Assembly: GCF_000282095.2 (NCBI RefSeq)
Contig: NZ_AKKC02000016.1
Coordinates: 186,001 to 250,000, forward strand
Reading direction: 5' to 3'
From: Rhizobium sp. CF080
GTDB taxonomy: Bacteria; Pseudomonadota; Alphaproteobacteria; Rhizobiales; Rhizobiaceae
Length of the DNA: 64,000 nt
The position numbers and the translations under genes are program-made. The stretch's first letter is position 1; each line of letters begins with the position of its first letter. Below the pieces are notes generated by a model. That model saw nothing but the letters and a program-made list of their open reading frames with translations. It had not been told where the DNA came from and searched no databases. Below are positions 9,206-17,425 of the stretch, piece by piece.

Positions 9206-9529
9206 ATGATGAAACTGATCTCGAGCACCGGGCTTGCCGTTGCCCTCTCGCTGAGCGCGATCGGCGCCTTTTCCACTCCCGCTTCCGCACAGGATATCGA
9301 ACTCCGCTTGGGCCCTGATGGTCCACGGCCGATGATCCGCGACCGGGAACGCGACTATGACCGGCGGGGCTGCAGCTTGGGCGAAGCGCGGGCCGCCGCC
9401 CGCGACGAAGGTTTTCGCGACGCCCAGGTCGTGCGCGTGACCAGCCGCAGCGTCACCGTCGAAGGGCTCACCAGCAACGGGCCGGATCGCATCACTTTCG
9501 CCAACCGCCGCGGCTGTCCTGAAATCTGA
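9206..9529 (+). CDS. Secreted small hypothetical protein
   Basis: This 107-residue protein has a clear Sec signal peptide ending at ASA-QD (about residue 28). The mature part is short and charged, with a DRERDYDRRGCSLGEARAAARDEGF stretch and two cysteines that could form a disulfide. The start is fixed by AAGGAGG 7 nt upstream; a second ATG follows at once. Periplasmic location is inferred. A rho-independent terminator follows 27 nt after the stop, so it is probably monocistronic. Confidence 0.75.
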   Translation: MMKLISSTGLAVALSLSAIGAFSTPASAQDIELRLGPDGPRPMIRDRERDYDRRGCSLGEARAAARDEGFRDAQVVRVTSRSVTVEGLTSNGPDRITFANRRGCPEI

Positions 9530-9556
9530 CCTGCCGCGATTGGCCAACGGATCGAG

Positions 9557-9584
9557 AGCCCTGCCCGCCGGCGGGGCTTTTTTT
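9557..9584 (+). terminator. Rho-independent terminator
   Basis: AGCCC...GGGCT stem with a GC-rich interior is followed directly by a run of seven T. It lies just downstream of the small secreted protein gene. Confidence 0.8.
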
Positions 9585-9809
9585 CGGGATGTGCCGTCCA
9601 GCGCAGATGCAGCAAATTAAGAGCAATTGTTAGTTTTCATGTTTACCGTAAATAAATTGGCAAGGAGTTGAAGCCAGATTTGCCCCGTACGACGGATTTG
9701 GTGTTCCTTCAGATTGAAGAAACCGAGTGGGCATGACGCCGGACCGACGTGCCGGTAAATACAGCCCGGAATGTCCCTTCCCGCCATCAGCCATTCAAGG
9801 GGCACCTAA

Positions 9810-11075
9810 ATGACGAGCATTCTTACCAATATTGCGGCCATGTCCGCTCTCCAGACGTTGCGCGGTATCGCTTCCGATATGGATTCCACGCAGAGCCGCG
9901 TTTCCTCGGGCCTGCGCGTCGGCACCGCTTCCGACAACGCCGCCTACTGGTCGATCGCCACCACCATGCGTTCCGACAACGGCGCGCTTTCTGCGGTCCA
10001 GGACGCCCTCGGTCTTGGCGCTGCCAAGGTCGATACCGCCTATTCCGCCATGGAATCGGCCATCGACGTCGTCACCGAAATCAAGAACAAGCTGGTTGCC
10101 GCTTCCGAACCGGGCGTCGACAAGTCCAAGGTCCAGGAAGAAATCACCCAGCTGCAGAGCCAGCTGAAGAGCATCGCTTCCTCCGCCTCCTTCTCCGGCG
10201 AAAACTGGCTCCAGGCCGAAATCGGCGGCACTCAGAACGCCACCACGGGCATCATCCAGGCCGGCAGCGAAATCAGCAAACAGCTCGTCGGCTCGTTCGT
10301 CCGTGACGCCGACGGCAATGTCACGGTCAAGACCATCAACGTCGTCCTCGACGAAACCAACGTCCTGTTCGACCTGAGCGGCGGCCGTGGTGGTCTTCTC
10401 GACGCCAATGCCCTCAACGGTTTCCGTGCCATCAATTACGACGACGGCACGACCAACCAGAAGCAATATTTCGGCAAGGTCAACACGTCCTCGTATTATG
10501 CGACCAACTCTGTCTGGAAGGACATCGGCGGCGGCGTGTTCATGCGGGGCGATACCAACGGCGTCTACTCTTCGGGCTCCAACGGCACCTATATGATCAA
10601 GGTCGGCGGCGCTTATATCGATGCAGTCTACACCACCAAGGGCTACGACTTCTCGGCTGGTGCGACCGCGACGGCCGGCATCAAGTACGGTACGGACATC
10701 TCCATCTCCGACCTCGACATCACCAGGCTCGAAGACTACCGCGACTCCAGCGGTGTCAGCTACCTCGGCCTGGGTACCAAAGCCAGCGATGAGGACATCA
10801 TGGCGGCACTGACCTCGTTGGTCGACGGTCAACTGGAACTGATGGCCAGCGGGGCGGCGAAGCTCGGTGCGGTGGCCAAGCGTCTCGAAATGCAGACGGA
10901 CTTCGTCTCCAAGCTGACCGACTCGATCGACCAGGGTGTCGGCCGACTGGTGGATGCCGACATGAACGAAGAGTCGACCCGGCTCAAGGCACTGCAGACC
11001 CAGCAGCAGCTGGCGATCCAGTCGCTCTCGATCGCAAACTCCGACTCGCAGAACATCCTGTCGCTCTTCCGTTAA
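9810..11075 (+). CDS. Flagellin, stand-alone copy
   Basis: This 421-residue protein has both conserved flagellin ends. The N-terminal D0/D1 part (about 1-140) includes SRVSSGLRVGTASDNAAYWS and DALGLGAAKVDTAYSAM; the C-terminal part (about 330-421) ends SLSIANSDSQNILSLFR. The middle is variable and surface exposed. It forms the filament after type III export, with no cleaved signal. AAGGGG precedes the ATG. No chaperone or other flagellar gene is nearby, so it is an accessory flagellin outside the main cluster, like the outlying fla genes of some Rhizobium species. Confidence 0.95.
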   Translation: MTSILTNIAAMSALQTLRGIASDMDSTQSRVSSGLRVGTASDNAAYWSIATTMRSDNGALSAVQDALGLGAAKVDTAYSAMESAIDVVTEIKNKLVAASEPGVDKSKVQEEITQLQSQLKSIASSASFSGENWLQAEIGGTQNATTGIIQAGSEISKQLVGSFVRDADGNVTVKTINVVLDETNVLFDLSGGRGGLLDANALNGFRAINYDDGTTNQKQYFGKVNTSSYYATNSVWKDIGGGVFMRGDTNGVYSSGSNGTYMIKVGGAYIDAVYTTKGYDFSAGATATAGIKYGTDISISDLDITRLEDYRDSSGVSYLGLGTKASDEDIMAALTSLVDGQLELMASGAAKLGAVAKRLEMQTDFVSKLTDSIDQGVGRLVDADMNEESTRLKALQTQQQLAIQSLSIANSDSQNILSLFR

Positions 11076-11126
11076 TCGAAACAGGGGAAATGGCGTGGTG
11101 GCTGACCACGCCACGCACCTCCGGAG

Positions 11127-11156
11127 GCCGCGTCCGAGTTCGGACGCGGCTTTTTT
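11127..11156 (+). terminator. Strong rho-independent terminator of flagellin gene
   Basis: A perfect 10-bp stem GCCGCGTCCG-AGTT-CGGACGCGGC is followed by TTTTTT, 52 nt after the flagellin stop. The 240 nt from here to the tRNA show no convincing gene. Confidence 0.92.
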
Positions 11157-11396
11157 CATGTTCCAGCTTCCGCGCGGATGTGCCGCCGTTTTCATCTGCG
11201 AAACACGTGATCATCGTTTTGGGACAGGCGAGGATGCCAGACACGGGATGGCTACATCCCGCGAGACTTTCGGGGATGCATCTGCGCCACTGCGGGCATT
11301 CTTGCACCGACCGTTTTCTTTTTCTTCCGATCAGAGGATTTTGAGCTTGCGCCGGCAAAGCGGAGCGACTAGGGAAAACATGCTCATCGAGCAGGT

Positions 11397-11473
<77 letters not shown>

Positions 11474-11602
11474 ATTAAATCCCCTTGAAATCTCAGTCAG
11501 ATCAAAAGCCTTTTCCGGGAACCGGGAATTTCCACACGCGATTTACCCACCCCACCGGATCCGGCAGGGCGGGCTGAGGTTTGCATCCCGCTGCGACTGA
11601 TC

Positions 11603-12052
11603 TCAGTAGGGCGAGAAGCACTGCTGGCGCGGGCCGTAATAGGGCTGGAACGTATTGTCGTAGGCCCTGTAGGACCGATAGCGGGCATAACACCAGTTCA
11701 CGTGCGCATTGCCGCCGACATAACGCCGGGGCGCGTAATAGCGCCGTGCGTATCTTGGTGCATAGCGCGGCTGGGCCAGCGCTCCGCCGATGATCGCGCC
11801 AAGCGCAAGCCCTCCGATGATCGCACCGGCATTCGAGCCACGGCGGCGATAATGGCGGTCGCCATAATATCGGTCGCGATAATAGCGACGTCCTTCCCAG
11901 CGGTCACGATCGCGCCAGCGGTATTGCACCTGCTGGATATCCTGGGACGCCTCGATCCTAGGGGCGCTGATCGACGGGAACGCCTGGGCGGGAGCGACGC
12001 CGCTAAAAGCCGTAATCAAGGATAAAACGACGACGGCGAGCTTCTTTTTCAT
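11603..12052 (-). CDS. BA14K family protein
   Basis: The 149-residue protein has a signal peptide (cleavage near AQA-FP) and a low-complexity Arg/Tyr-rich middle (RDRDRWEGRRYYRDRYYGDRH). A short glycine-rich hydrophobic segment follows (AGAIIGGLALGAIIGGALA), then the BA14K-type ending with HVNWCYARYRSYRAYDNTF. BA14K was described as a Brucella immunoreactive, lectin-like protein. The protein is envelope-located by inference. GGAGG lies 7 nt before the start. Confidence 0.9.
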   Translation of the reverse strand: MKKKLAVVVLSLITAFSGVAPAQAFPSISAPRIEASQDIQQVQYRWRDRDRWEGRRYYRDRYYGDRHYRRRGSNAGAIIGGLALGAIIGGALAQPRYAPRYARRYYAPRRYVGGNAHVNWCYARYRSYRAYDNTFQPYYGPRQQCFSPY

Positions 12053-12150
12053 AATTCACCTCCTCTGATTTCCTCATGAAGAAATGATCCTCCATTTCTC
12101 CTGAACCAGAGGTGAATGGTAAATTTTGCTTAACATTGCCGTGCGTTGAA

Positions 12151-12732
12151 TTAGCGAACCTGATCCAGGAGGCGCTTGCATTCCAGGAGGTCGAACAGCG
12201 CTTCCTGCAACAGGGCGCGGTCCTCCTTGCCGATGCTGGACTTGCCGATCGACACTTCCATGTCGTCCTCGTGGGAGGCGCCGAAACCGAAAAAGCGGCC
12301 GCTCGGCTTCACCTTGGGGCGGCCGACGATCTGATCCTCTTCGGCCGTGCTGACCTTCGGCTCGACCTGCTTTTCGCTGTTTGCCGCCATGATCGCTTCC
12401 ATCGTGGCGAGATCGCCCGAGGCGATCGCCGAAACGAACTTGTTGCCGTTCGTCTTCAGAAGCTTCTGCACGCCTTTTATGGTGTAGCCGTGATCGTAGA
12501 GAAGGTGGCGGATGCCCTTCAGGAGATCGACGTCCTCGGGACGATAATAACGCCGCCCGCCGCCGCGCTTCATCGGCCGGATCTGCGGGAATCGCGTTTC
12601 CCAGAAACGCAGCACATGCTGCGGCAGATCGAGGTCGTCGGCGACCTCGCTGATCGTACGAAAGGCGTCCGGGCTCTTCTCCAAGGTCACACTCCAAACG
12701 GCAGGCTGCCCATGCCCCAAGGGCAGACTCAT
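12151..12732 (-). CDS. MerR family transcriptional regulator
   Basis: The protein has an N-terminal winged HTH: FRTISEVADDLDLPQHVLRFW, RRYYRPEDVDLLKGIRHLLY and TIKGVQKLLK. A short linker and helical C-terminal segment follow. It lacks the metal-binding cysteines of CueR/ZntR types. It follows ihfA, a pairing common in alphaproteobacteria. The start is uncertain: ATG at 12732 has GGAGG only 2 nt away, while GTG at 12690 or TTG at 12684 would give the usual short N-terminus; TTG has GGAG 7 nt upstream. Confidence 0.88.
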   Translation of the reverse strand: MSLPLGHGQPAVWSVTLEKSPDAFRTISEVADDLDLPQHVLRFWETRFPQIRPMKRGGGRRYYRPEDVDLLKGIRHLLYDHGYTIKGVQKLLKTNGNKFVSAIASGDLATMEAIMAANSEKQVEPKVSTAEEDQIVGRPKVKPSGRFFGFGASHEDDMEVSIGKSSIGKEDRALLQEALFDLLECKRLLDQVR

Positions 12733-12838
12733 AGCCTCCGATACATGCGCGAATTATGCGCCGAATCGGACATATCTCAACGGTTTAAGCCGGGAGATTC
12801 AAGCATGTTCACAGGATTACAGAAAAGGTCGCGGCTCT

Positions 12839-13177
12839 TCAGGCAACCGGGCTTGCCGGCTTCAGTTTCGCCTTGCGCGCCGTGTGCGCCTTGAGGATAC
12901 GGCTCTTCAGCACGTTGGAGGCCTTGAACGTCATTACCCGACGGGGAGAGATCGGCACTTCCTCGCCGGTCTTCGGATTGCGGCCGATGCGCTCGTTCTT
13001 GGAACGCACCTGGAAGGTCGCGAAGGAGGAAAGCTTGACCACCTCGCCCCGCACGATCGCGTTGCAGATCTCGTCTATGACCGTCTCGACGAGCTCGGCC
13101 GATTCCGTCCGCGAAAGCCCGACCTTGCGGAAAACCGATTCCGCCAGATCCGCGCGTGTTACTGTCTTGCCGGCCAT
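12839..13177 (-). CDS. ihfA: Integration host factor subunit alpha
   Basis: This 112-residue protein of the HU/IHF fold has TRADLAESVFRKVGLSRTES and the DNA-binding arm segment with FQVRSKNERIGRNPKTGEEV and PISPRRVMTFKAS. The RNPKTGE and P-I motifs in the beta arm intercalate and bend DNA. It pairs with IhfB (not in this window) and acts in nucleoid structure, recombination and sigma-54 promoters. It lies between fabH and the merR gene on the same strand. Confidence 0.95.
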   Translation of the reverse strand: MAGKTVTRADLAESVFRKVGLSRTESAELVETVIDEICNAIVRGEVVKLSSFATFQVRSKNERIGRNPKTGEEVPISPRRVMTFKASNVLKSRILKAHTARKAKLKPASPVA

Positions 13178-13298
13178 GATCCCCGCCCAATTTTCGAAAT
13201 TGATCTTATCAAAGCCGATAGAGAGTATTTTGCTTGAGCGCGAGGGTCAAGCGCCTGTGCTCAATCGCTTATTTACGTTTCGGCCTACCGTTGCCGCC

Positions 13299-14270
13299 CT
13301 ACCAGCGGACCAGCAATGCGCCCCAGGTAAAACCGCCACCCATGGCTTCGAGCATCACCAGATCACCCTTCTTGATGCGCCCGTCGGAGGCGGCAACCGA
13401 AAGTGCCAAAGGAATCGATGCAGCAGAGGTGTTACCATGCAGATCGACGGTCACGACGACCTTTTCGGACGGAATGCCAAGTTTTTTCGCGGACCCGTCG
13501 ATAATGCGGCGGTTGGCCTGGTGCGGGACGAGCCAGTCGAGATCGTCTGCCGTCGTGCCGGTCGCGGCGAATGCGCTGTCGATCACGTCCGTGATCATGC
13601 CGACCGCATGTTTGAAGACCTCACGGCCTTCCATGCGCAGATGCCCGACCGTGCCCGTGCTGGACGGGCCGCCATCGACATAGAGCTTGTCCTTGTGCGA
13701 ACCGTCGGAGCGCAGATGCGCGGTGAGCACGCCGCGATCGGCGATCGTCCCCTCGCCTTCGGCCGCTTCGAGCACCAGCGCACCGGCGCCGTCGCCGAAG
13801 AGCACGCAGGTGGTGCGGTCCTTCCAGTCGAGAATGCGGGAAAAGGTCTCGGCGCCGATGACCAGCACACGCTTGGCCATGCCGCCGCGGATATGCAGGT
13901 CGGCAGTCGCCATCGCATAAACGAAGCCGGTGCAGACCGCCTGCAGGTCGAAGGCATAGCCATGGGTCATGCCAAGCCGGTTCTGGATATTGACGGCGGT
14001 CGCCGGAAAGGTGTTGTCGGGCGTCGAGGTCGCGACCAGCACCAGATCGATGTCGTCAGGCGTCAATCCGGCATTGTCCAGCGCCGCACGCGCCGCCTGC
14101 TCGCCGAGGGAGGCGGTCGTCTCACCCTCGCCGGCAATGTAGCGCTGACGAATGCCCGTGCGCTGCACGATCCATTCATCGGAGGTCTCGACGATGTCTT
14201 CCAACTCGCGATTGGTCACCACCCGCTTCGGGAGCGCTGCCCCGTAACCGCGAACCACTGAACGGATCAT
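13299..14270 (-). CDS. fabH: 3-oxoacyl-[acyl-carrier-protein] synthase III
   Basis: FabH condenses acetyl-CoA with malonyl-ACP to start type II fatty acid synthesis. The sequence starts MIRSVVRGYGAALPKR and has the active Cys in LQAVCTGFVYAMATA, the His in VPHQANRRI and the Asn in LHGNTSAAS. With ATG at 14270 the protein has 323 residues, the usual length. An earlier ATG at 14294 overlaps the plsX stop (ATGA) and adds eight residues absent in relatives. The tight link to plsX suggests translation coupling. Confidence 0.96.
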   Translation of the reverse strand: MIRSVVRGYGAALPKRVVTNRELEDIVETSDEWIVQRTGIRQRYIAGEGETTASLGEQAARAALDNAGLTPDDIDLVLVATSTPDNTFPATAVNIQNRLGMTHGYAFDLQAVCTGFVYAMATADLHIRGGMAKRVLVIGAETFSRILDWKDRTTCVLFGDGAGALVLEAAEGEGTIADRGVLTAHLRSDGSHKDKLYVDGGPSSTGTVGHLRMEGREVFKHAVGMITDVIDSAFAATGTTADDLDWLVPHQANRRIIDGSAKKLGIPSEKVVVTVDLHGNTSAASIPLALSVAASDGRIKKGDLVMLEAMGGGFTWGALLVRW

Positions 14271-14290
14271 TCTTAACTCACATCCTGTCG

Positions 14291-15337
14291 TCATGCCGCT
14301 TCGGGGCCAGCCGGAGGCTGGCGACGGGCATGGTAAATTGCCAGATCCTGCCGGATCTTCGCGTTGAGATCATTGCGTGCCATATCATAGCCGACATCGA
14401 TCGCGGCAGCGAACCCGTCGGCATTGGCGCTGCCATGGCTCTTGATGACGATGCCGTTCAGGCCGAGGAACACGCCGCCGTTGACCTTGTTCGGATCCAT
14501 CTTCTCGCGCAGCCTGTCGAAGGCGGGCTTGGCGAGAAGGTAGCCGATCCTGGCCAGCAGCGTGCGCGACATCGATTCGCGCAGAAGCGTGGCAATCTGC
14601 CGGGCCGTGCCCTCCGCCGCCTTCAGCGCGATATTGCCGGTAAAGCCTTCGGTCACCACCACATCGACGGTGCCCTTGCCGATGTCGTCGCCTTCGACGA
14701 AACCGTGATAGGCGATCGTCGGCAGGTTGGCCTCGCGGATCAACCGCCCGGCCTCCTTGACCTCTTCCTGGCCCTTCACCTCTTCGACGCCGACGTTCAG
14801 AAGCCCGACAGTCGGCCGATCCACCTCGAAGAGAGAGCGTGCCATGGCGCCGCCCATGATCGCAAAATCGAGGAGCTGCTGCGCGTCGGCACCGATCGTC
14901 GCGCCGATATCGAGGACGATGCTTTCGCCCTTGAGGGTCGGCCAGATGCCGGCAATCGCCGGGCGTTCGATATTGGCCATGGTGCGCAGACAGAACTTCG
15001 CCATCGCCATCAGGGCGCCGGTATTGCCTGCGGAGACCACGACCTCCGCCTCGCCGACTTTCACCGCCTCGATCGACCGCCACATGGTCGAGATATAACG
15101 GCCGCGGCGAAGGGCTGCACTCGGCTTCTCCTCCATGCTGACGGCGAGTTCGCATTCGTGGAAGACGGATTTATCCCGCAGCTTTGGATATTTCGCCAAA
15201 ACCGGATCGCACTGAGCCTTCAGGCCATAGATGAGGAAGGTCACATCCGGGTGGCGTTCCAGTGCCTTGGCGGCACCGGCAATGACGACCTCGGGACCAA
15301 AATCGCCGCCCATGGCATCGATAGAAATTCTGATCAC
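14291..15337 (-). CDS. plsX: Phosphate acyltransferase PlsX
   Basis: PlsX makes acyl-phosphate from acyl-ACP, the substrate of PlsY in phospholipid synthesis, at the membrane surface. The 348-residue protein starts (GTG) IRISIDAMGGDFGPEVV and keeps VSAGNTGALMA, LDIGATIGADAQQLLDFA and EGFTGNIALKAAEG. It is followed by fabH, so precursor supply for fatty acid and phospholipid synthesis is one unit. Confidence 0.97.
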   Translation of the reverse strand: MIRISIDAMGGDFGPEVVIAGAAKALERHPDVTFLIYGLKAQCDPVLAKYPKLRDKSVFHECELAVSMEEKPSAALRRGRYISTMWRSIEAVKVGEAEVVVSAGNTGALMAMAKFCLRTMANIERPAIAGIWPTLKGESIVLDIGATIGADAQQLLDFAIMGGAMARSLFEVDRPTVGLLNVGVEEVKGQEEVKEAGRLIREANLPTIAYHGFVEGDDIGKGTVDVVVTEGFTGNIALKAAEGTARQIATLLRESMSRTLLARIGYLLAKPAFDRLREKMDPNKVNGGVFLGLNGIVIKSHGSANADGFAAAIDVGYDMARNDLNAKIRQDLAIYHARRQPPAGPEAA

Positions 15338-15488
15338 GCGTCCCTGATCCTTATCTTCGCCGAACGCACCACCTGTGGGGATGATGCGCCAGTTCTCACG
15401 TCTCCAACGGCCTTTCGCTCCTCATGCGGGGCCCTGTCGGCGAATTCGTGGCCAAAATATAGTTTTTGCTGCCGCTTACAACCCGTCC

Positions 15489-16055
15489 TCAATCCTTTTT
15501 CCAGTCCTTAAGGGCGGCAAAGGGATTGGGGCGCCCGGACCTTTCATCCGCATCGCCTTCCAGGTGATCGGAGAACTGTGCGCCCGGTTCGCGCGGATAG
15601 GGATCGATCGCAAGTGCTGCGAATTCGGCCACCACTTCACCGACATCGATCGTATCGCCCGTAAACATTTCAGGAAGATCGGGACCATCGGGATCGATCA
15701 CCATCTCCGCGGTATCACTGGTGACGATCCGCGCGAGCTTCGACCCTTCAGGCACGAAGATCTGCTCGAACGGCTCGTCTATCTTCGATGCGACCGGATC
15801 GAGCGTGACGACGGAGGACTGGACGATGTCGGCCTTGACACGCCCCTTGAGGCGCACGCCGTCCTTCTTCCAGCGGGCGATCTGCAGCTCGGCCTTCAGC
15901 GAACCGACCGAGACGACCTGCCACAGCCTTGCGAGGCCTTCGAGTTCGCGCGCATCGGCTTCGAGCTTTACCGTCACCGCGTTGGCGGAAATATTCCCGA
16001 CTTTGACGGGATAGGAAAAGGGAGGCTTTTCGCCTCCACCATTGTCATTCTTCAT
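15489..16055 (-). CDS. DUF177 (YceD-type) protein
   Basis: This 188-residue protein has the DUF177 pattern of repeated hydrophobic and acidic segments: FSYPVKVGNISANAVTVKLEA, WKKDGVRLKGRVKADIVQ, LDPVASKIDEPFEQIFVP, and DVGEVVAEFAALAIDPYP near the end. The bacterial YceD family is linked to 23S rRNA accumulation and is often next to rpmF or plsX. The alphaproteobacterial form lacks the CxxC zinc motif. It starts 6 nt after the stop of the cbp3-like gene. Confidence 0.87.
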   Translation of the reverse strand: MKNDNGGGEKPPFSYPVKVGNISANAVTVKLEADARELEGLARLWQVVSVGSLKAELQIARWKKDGVRLKGRVKADIVQSSVVTLDPVASKIDEPFEQIFVPEGSKLARIVTSDTAEMVIDPDGPDLPEMFTGDTIDVGEVVAEFAALAIDPYPREPGAQFSDHLEGDADERSGRPNPFAALKDWKKD

Positions 16056-16061
16056 GAAACC

Positions 16062-16613
16062 TCACTTTTCCCGCGACGGCGGGCCCGGCAGGGGCAGCAC
16101 CGCTTGCCCGCGGGAAATCTCATCTTCGGAAACACCGGCGAGCGCCGCTTCCGCGGCGATCATCCAGTTTGCCAATCCTTGCATCGCGGGTGCATCTTCG
16201 GTCTTGGGATAGATATTCCGCCGGAGCGCCGCGGCAAGCGCCTCGATGTCCCTGCCTTCGAGAGCGGCAGCATAGGTCTCCACCCGGCCGTAGAACATAC
16301 CGGCCAGCTTTTTCATGCGCTTCGGCACGCTCTGGTCGCCAATGCCGAGTTCGCGGATCGAGTGATCGATATCCTGGAAAAAGGCGTCGACGATCTCCTG
16401 AGCCAGTTCCTGGCCGCTCGAATCGGACTTCGCCGTCCGCCGGAAGAACAGGATCATCACGATCGAAAGCATCTCGAAACGGCCCATGACCGTGTCCGGG
16501 ACATCCAGATCGCTGTAGAAGAACGGAACGCGCGCCATCGACGTCAAGGTCGAGTACTGGCGGTCAACGATCGCGTGGTTCTGGTTTTTCTTCTTGAAAA
16601 GGCCGAAGATCAT
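16062..16613 (-). CDS. Ubiquinol-cytochrome c chaperone family protein (CBP3-like)
   Basis: The 183-residue protein starts MIFGLFKKKNQNHAIVDRQY. It keeps the CBP3 domain features VPDTVMGRFEMLSIVMILFF, DAFFQDIDHSIRELGIGD, VPKRMKKLAGMFYGR and LAAALRRNIYP. Mitochondrial CBP3 assists cytochrome b synthesis and bc1 assembly; the bacterial role is inferred to be similar. ATG at 16613 has GGGA 8 nt upstream and removes an unconserved 33-residue extension. It heads the yceD-plsX-fabH-ihfA-merR direction and is divergent from bamE. Confidence 0.9.
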   Translation of the reverse strand: MIFGLFKKKNQNHAIVDRQYSTLTSMARVPFFYSDLDVPDTVMGRFEMLSIVMILFFRRTAKSDSSGQELAQEIVDAFFQDIDHSIRELGIGDQSVPKRMKKLAGMFYGRVETYAAALEGRDIEALAAALRRNIYPKTEDAPAMQGLANWMIAAEAALAGVSEDEISRGQAVLPLPGPPSREK

Positions 16614-16837
16614 CTGAATTCCCGTTATTTGCCTCCAGGAACGCCCCAGCCTGCCGCCGGCCATGTTGCATGGAAACGAAAGCTGGTTTACCGAAGCATG
16701 CACGAATTGCAATGCCGTTCCGCCGGATCAGCGAACGGGGTGGGATCTTCGCGGCCTTATCATCAGGGTCGAGATCGATCTTGTGTCCCTGAATAGCCAC
16801 AATGGTAGGGTCAGCAGGGGCAGGTTGAGTTTGGGGG

Positions 16838-17353
16838 ATGCCGTTGAACAAGCGGGTTTTCGGATACGAGATGACATTCTTGAGTAAAACCGCGATGGCA
16901 ATGGTCGTCGCATCCATCACCGTCTCGGGTTGCACTTCCATGCATATCGGCGACACCATGTATAACGGCTACGTGGTCGACCAGAAGTCGCTGGAACTCA
17001 TTCCGGTCGGGTCGAGCCGCGAGCAGGTGATGTTGACGATGGGCACGCCCTCGACGACGGCGACCTTCGATACCGAGGTGTTCTACTACATCTCGCAAAA
17101 ACGCGAGCGCGCCGCGGCCTTCATGAAGCCGAAGATCGTCGACCAGACGGTGCTTGCCATCTATTTCGACAAGGACGGCATCGTTGCCCGCCGTGCCAAC
17201 TATACGATGCAGGACGGCAAGGTGTTCGACACGATTTCGCGCACGACGCCCACGGGCGGCCGCGACCTCACCTTCCTGCAGCAGCTGCTTTCCGGCGGCG
17301 CCAGCAGCGGCGCTGCTGCCGCTCGCAACCTCTTCCAAGGCTTGAGCAAATAA
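16838..17353 (+). CDS. bamE: Outer membrane protein assembly factor BamE (SmpA/OmlA)
   Basis: This lipoprotein has a leader ending in VSGC and then the SmpA/OmlA domain: GYVVDQKSLELIPVGSSREQVMLTMGTPSTT, FYYISQKRERAAAFMKPKIVDQTVLAIYFD. BamE is a small lipoprotein of the BAM complex that inserts beta-barrel proteins. The family's QVMLTMGTPS motif is intact. ATG at 16838 has a G-run close by; ATG at 16871 would give a more standard signal peptide. A strong terminator follows. Confidence 0.93.
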   Translation: MPLNKRVFGYEMTFLSKTAMAMVVASITVSGCTSMHIGDTMYNGYVVDQKSLELIPVGSSREQVMLTMGTPSTTATFDTEVFYYISQKRERAAAFMKPKIVDQTVLAIYFDKDGIVARRANYTMQDGKVFDTISRTTPTGGRDLTFLQQLLSGGASSGAAAARNLFQGLSK

Positions 17354-17374
17354 GCACAGGAAACGAGATACAAA

Positions 17375-17406
17375 AGCCCGCGAGGATCGCTCCTCGCGGG
17401 CTTTTT
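17375..17406. terminator. Bidirectional terminator between bamE and hppA
   Basis: A perfect 12-bp stem AGCCCGCGAGGA-TCGC-TCCTCGCGGGCT is flanked by A-run and T-run, between two convergent genes. It could stop both transcripts. Confidence 0.92.
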
Positions 17407-17425
17407 GTTTGGCCTGGTTCAGAGA

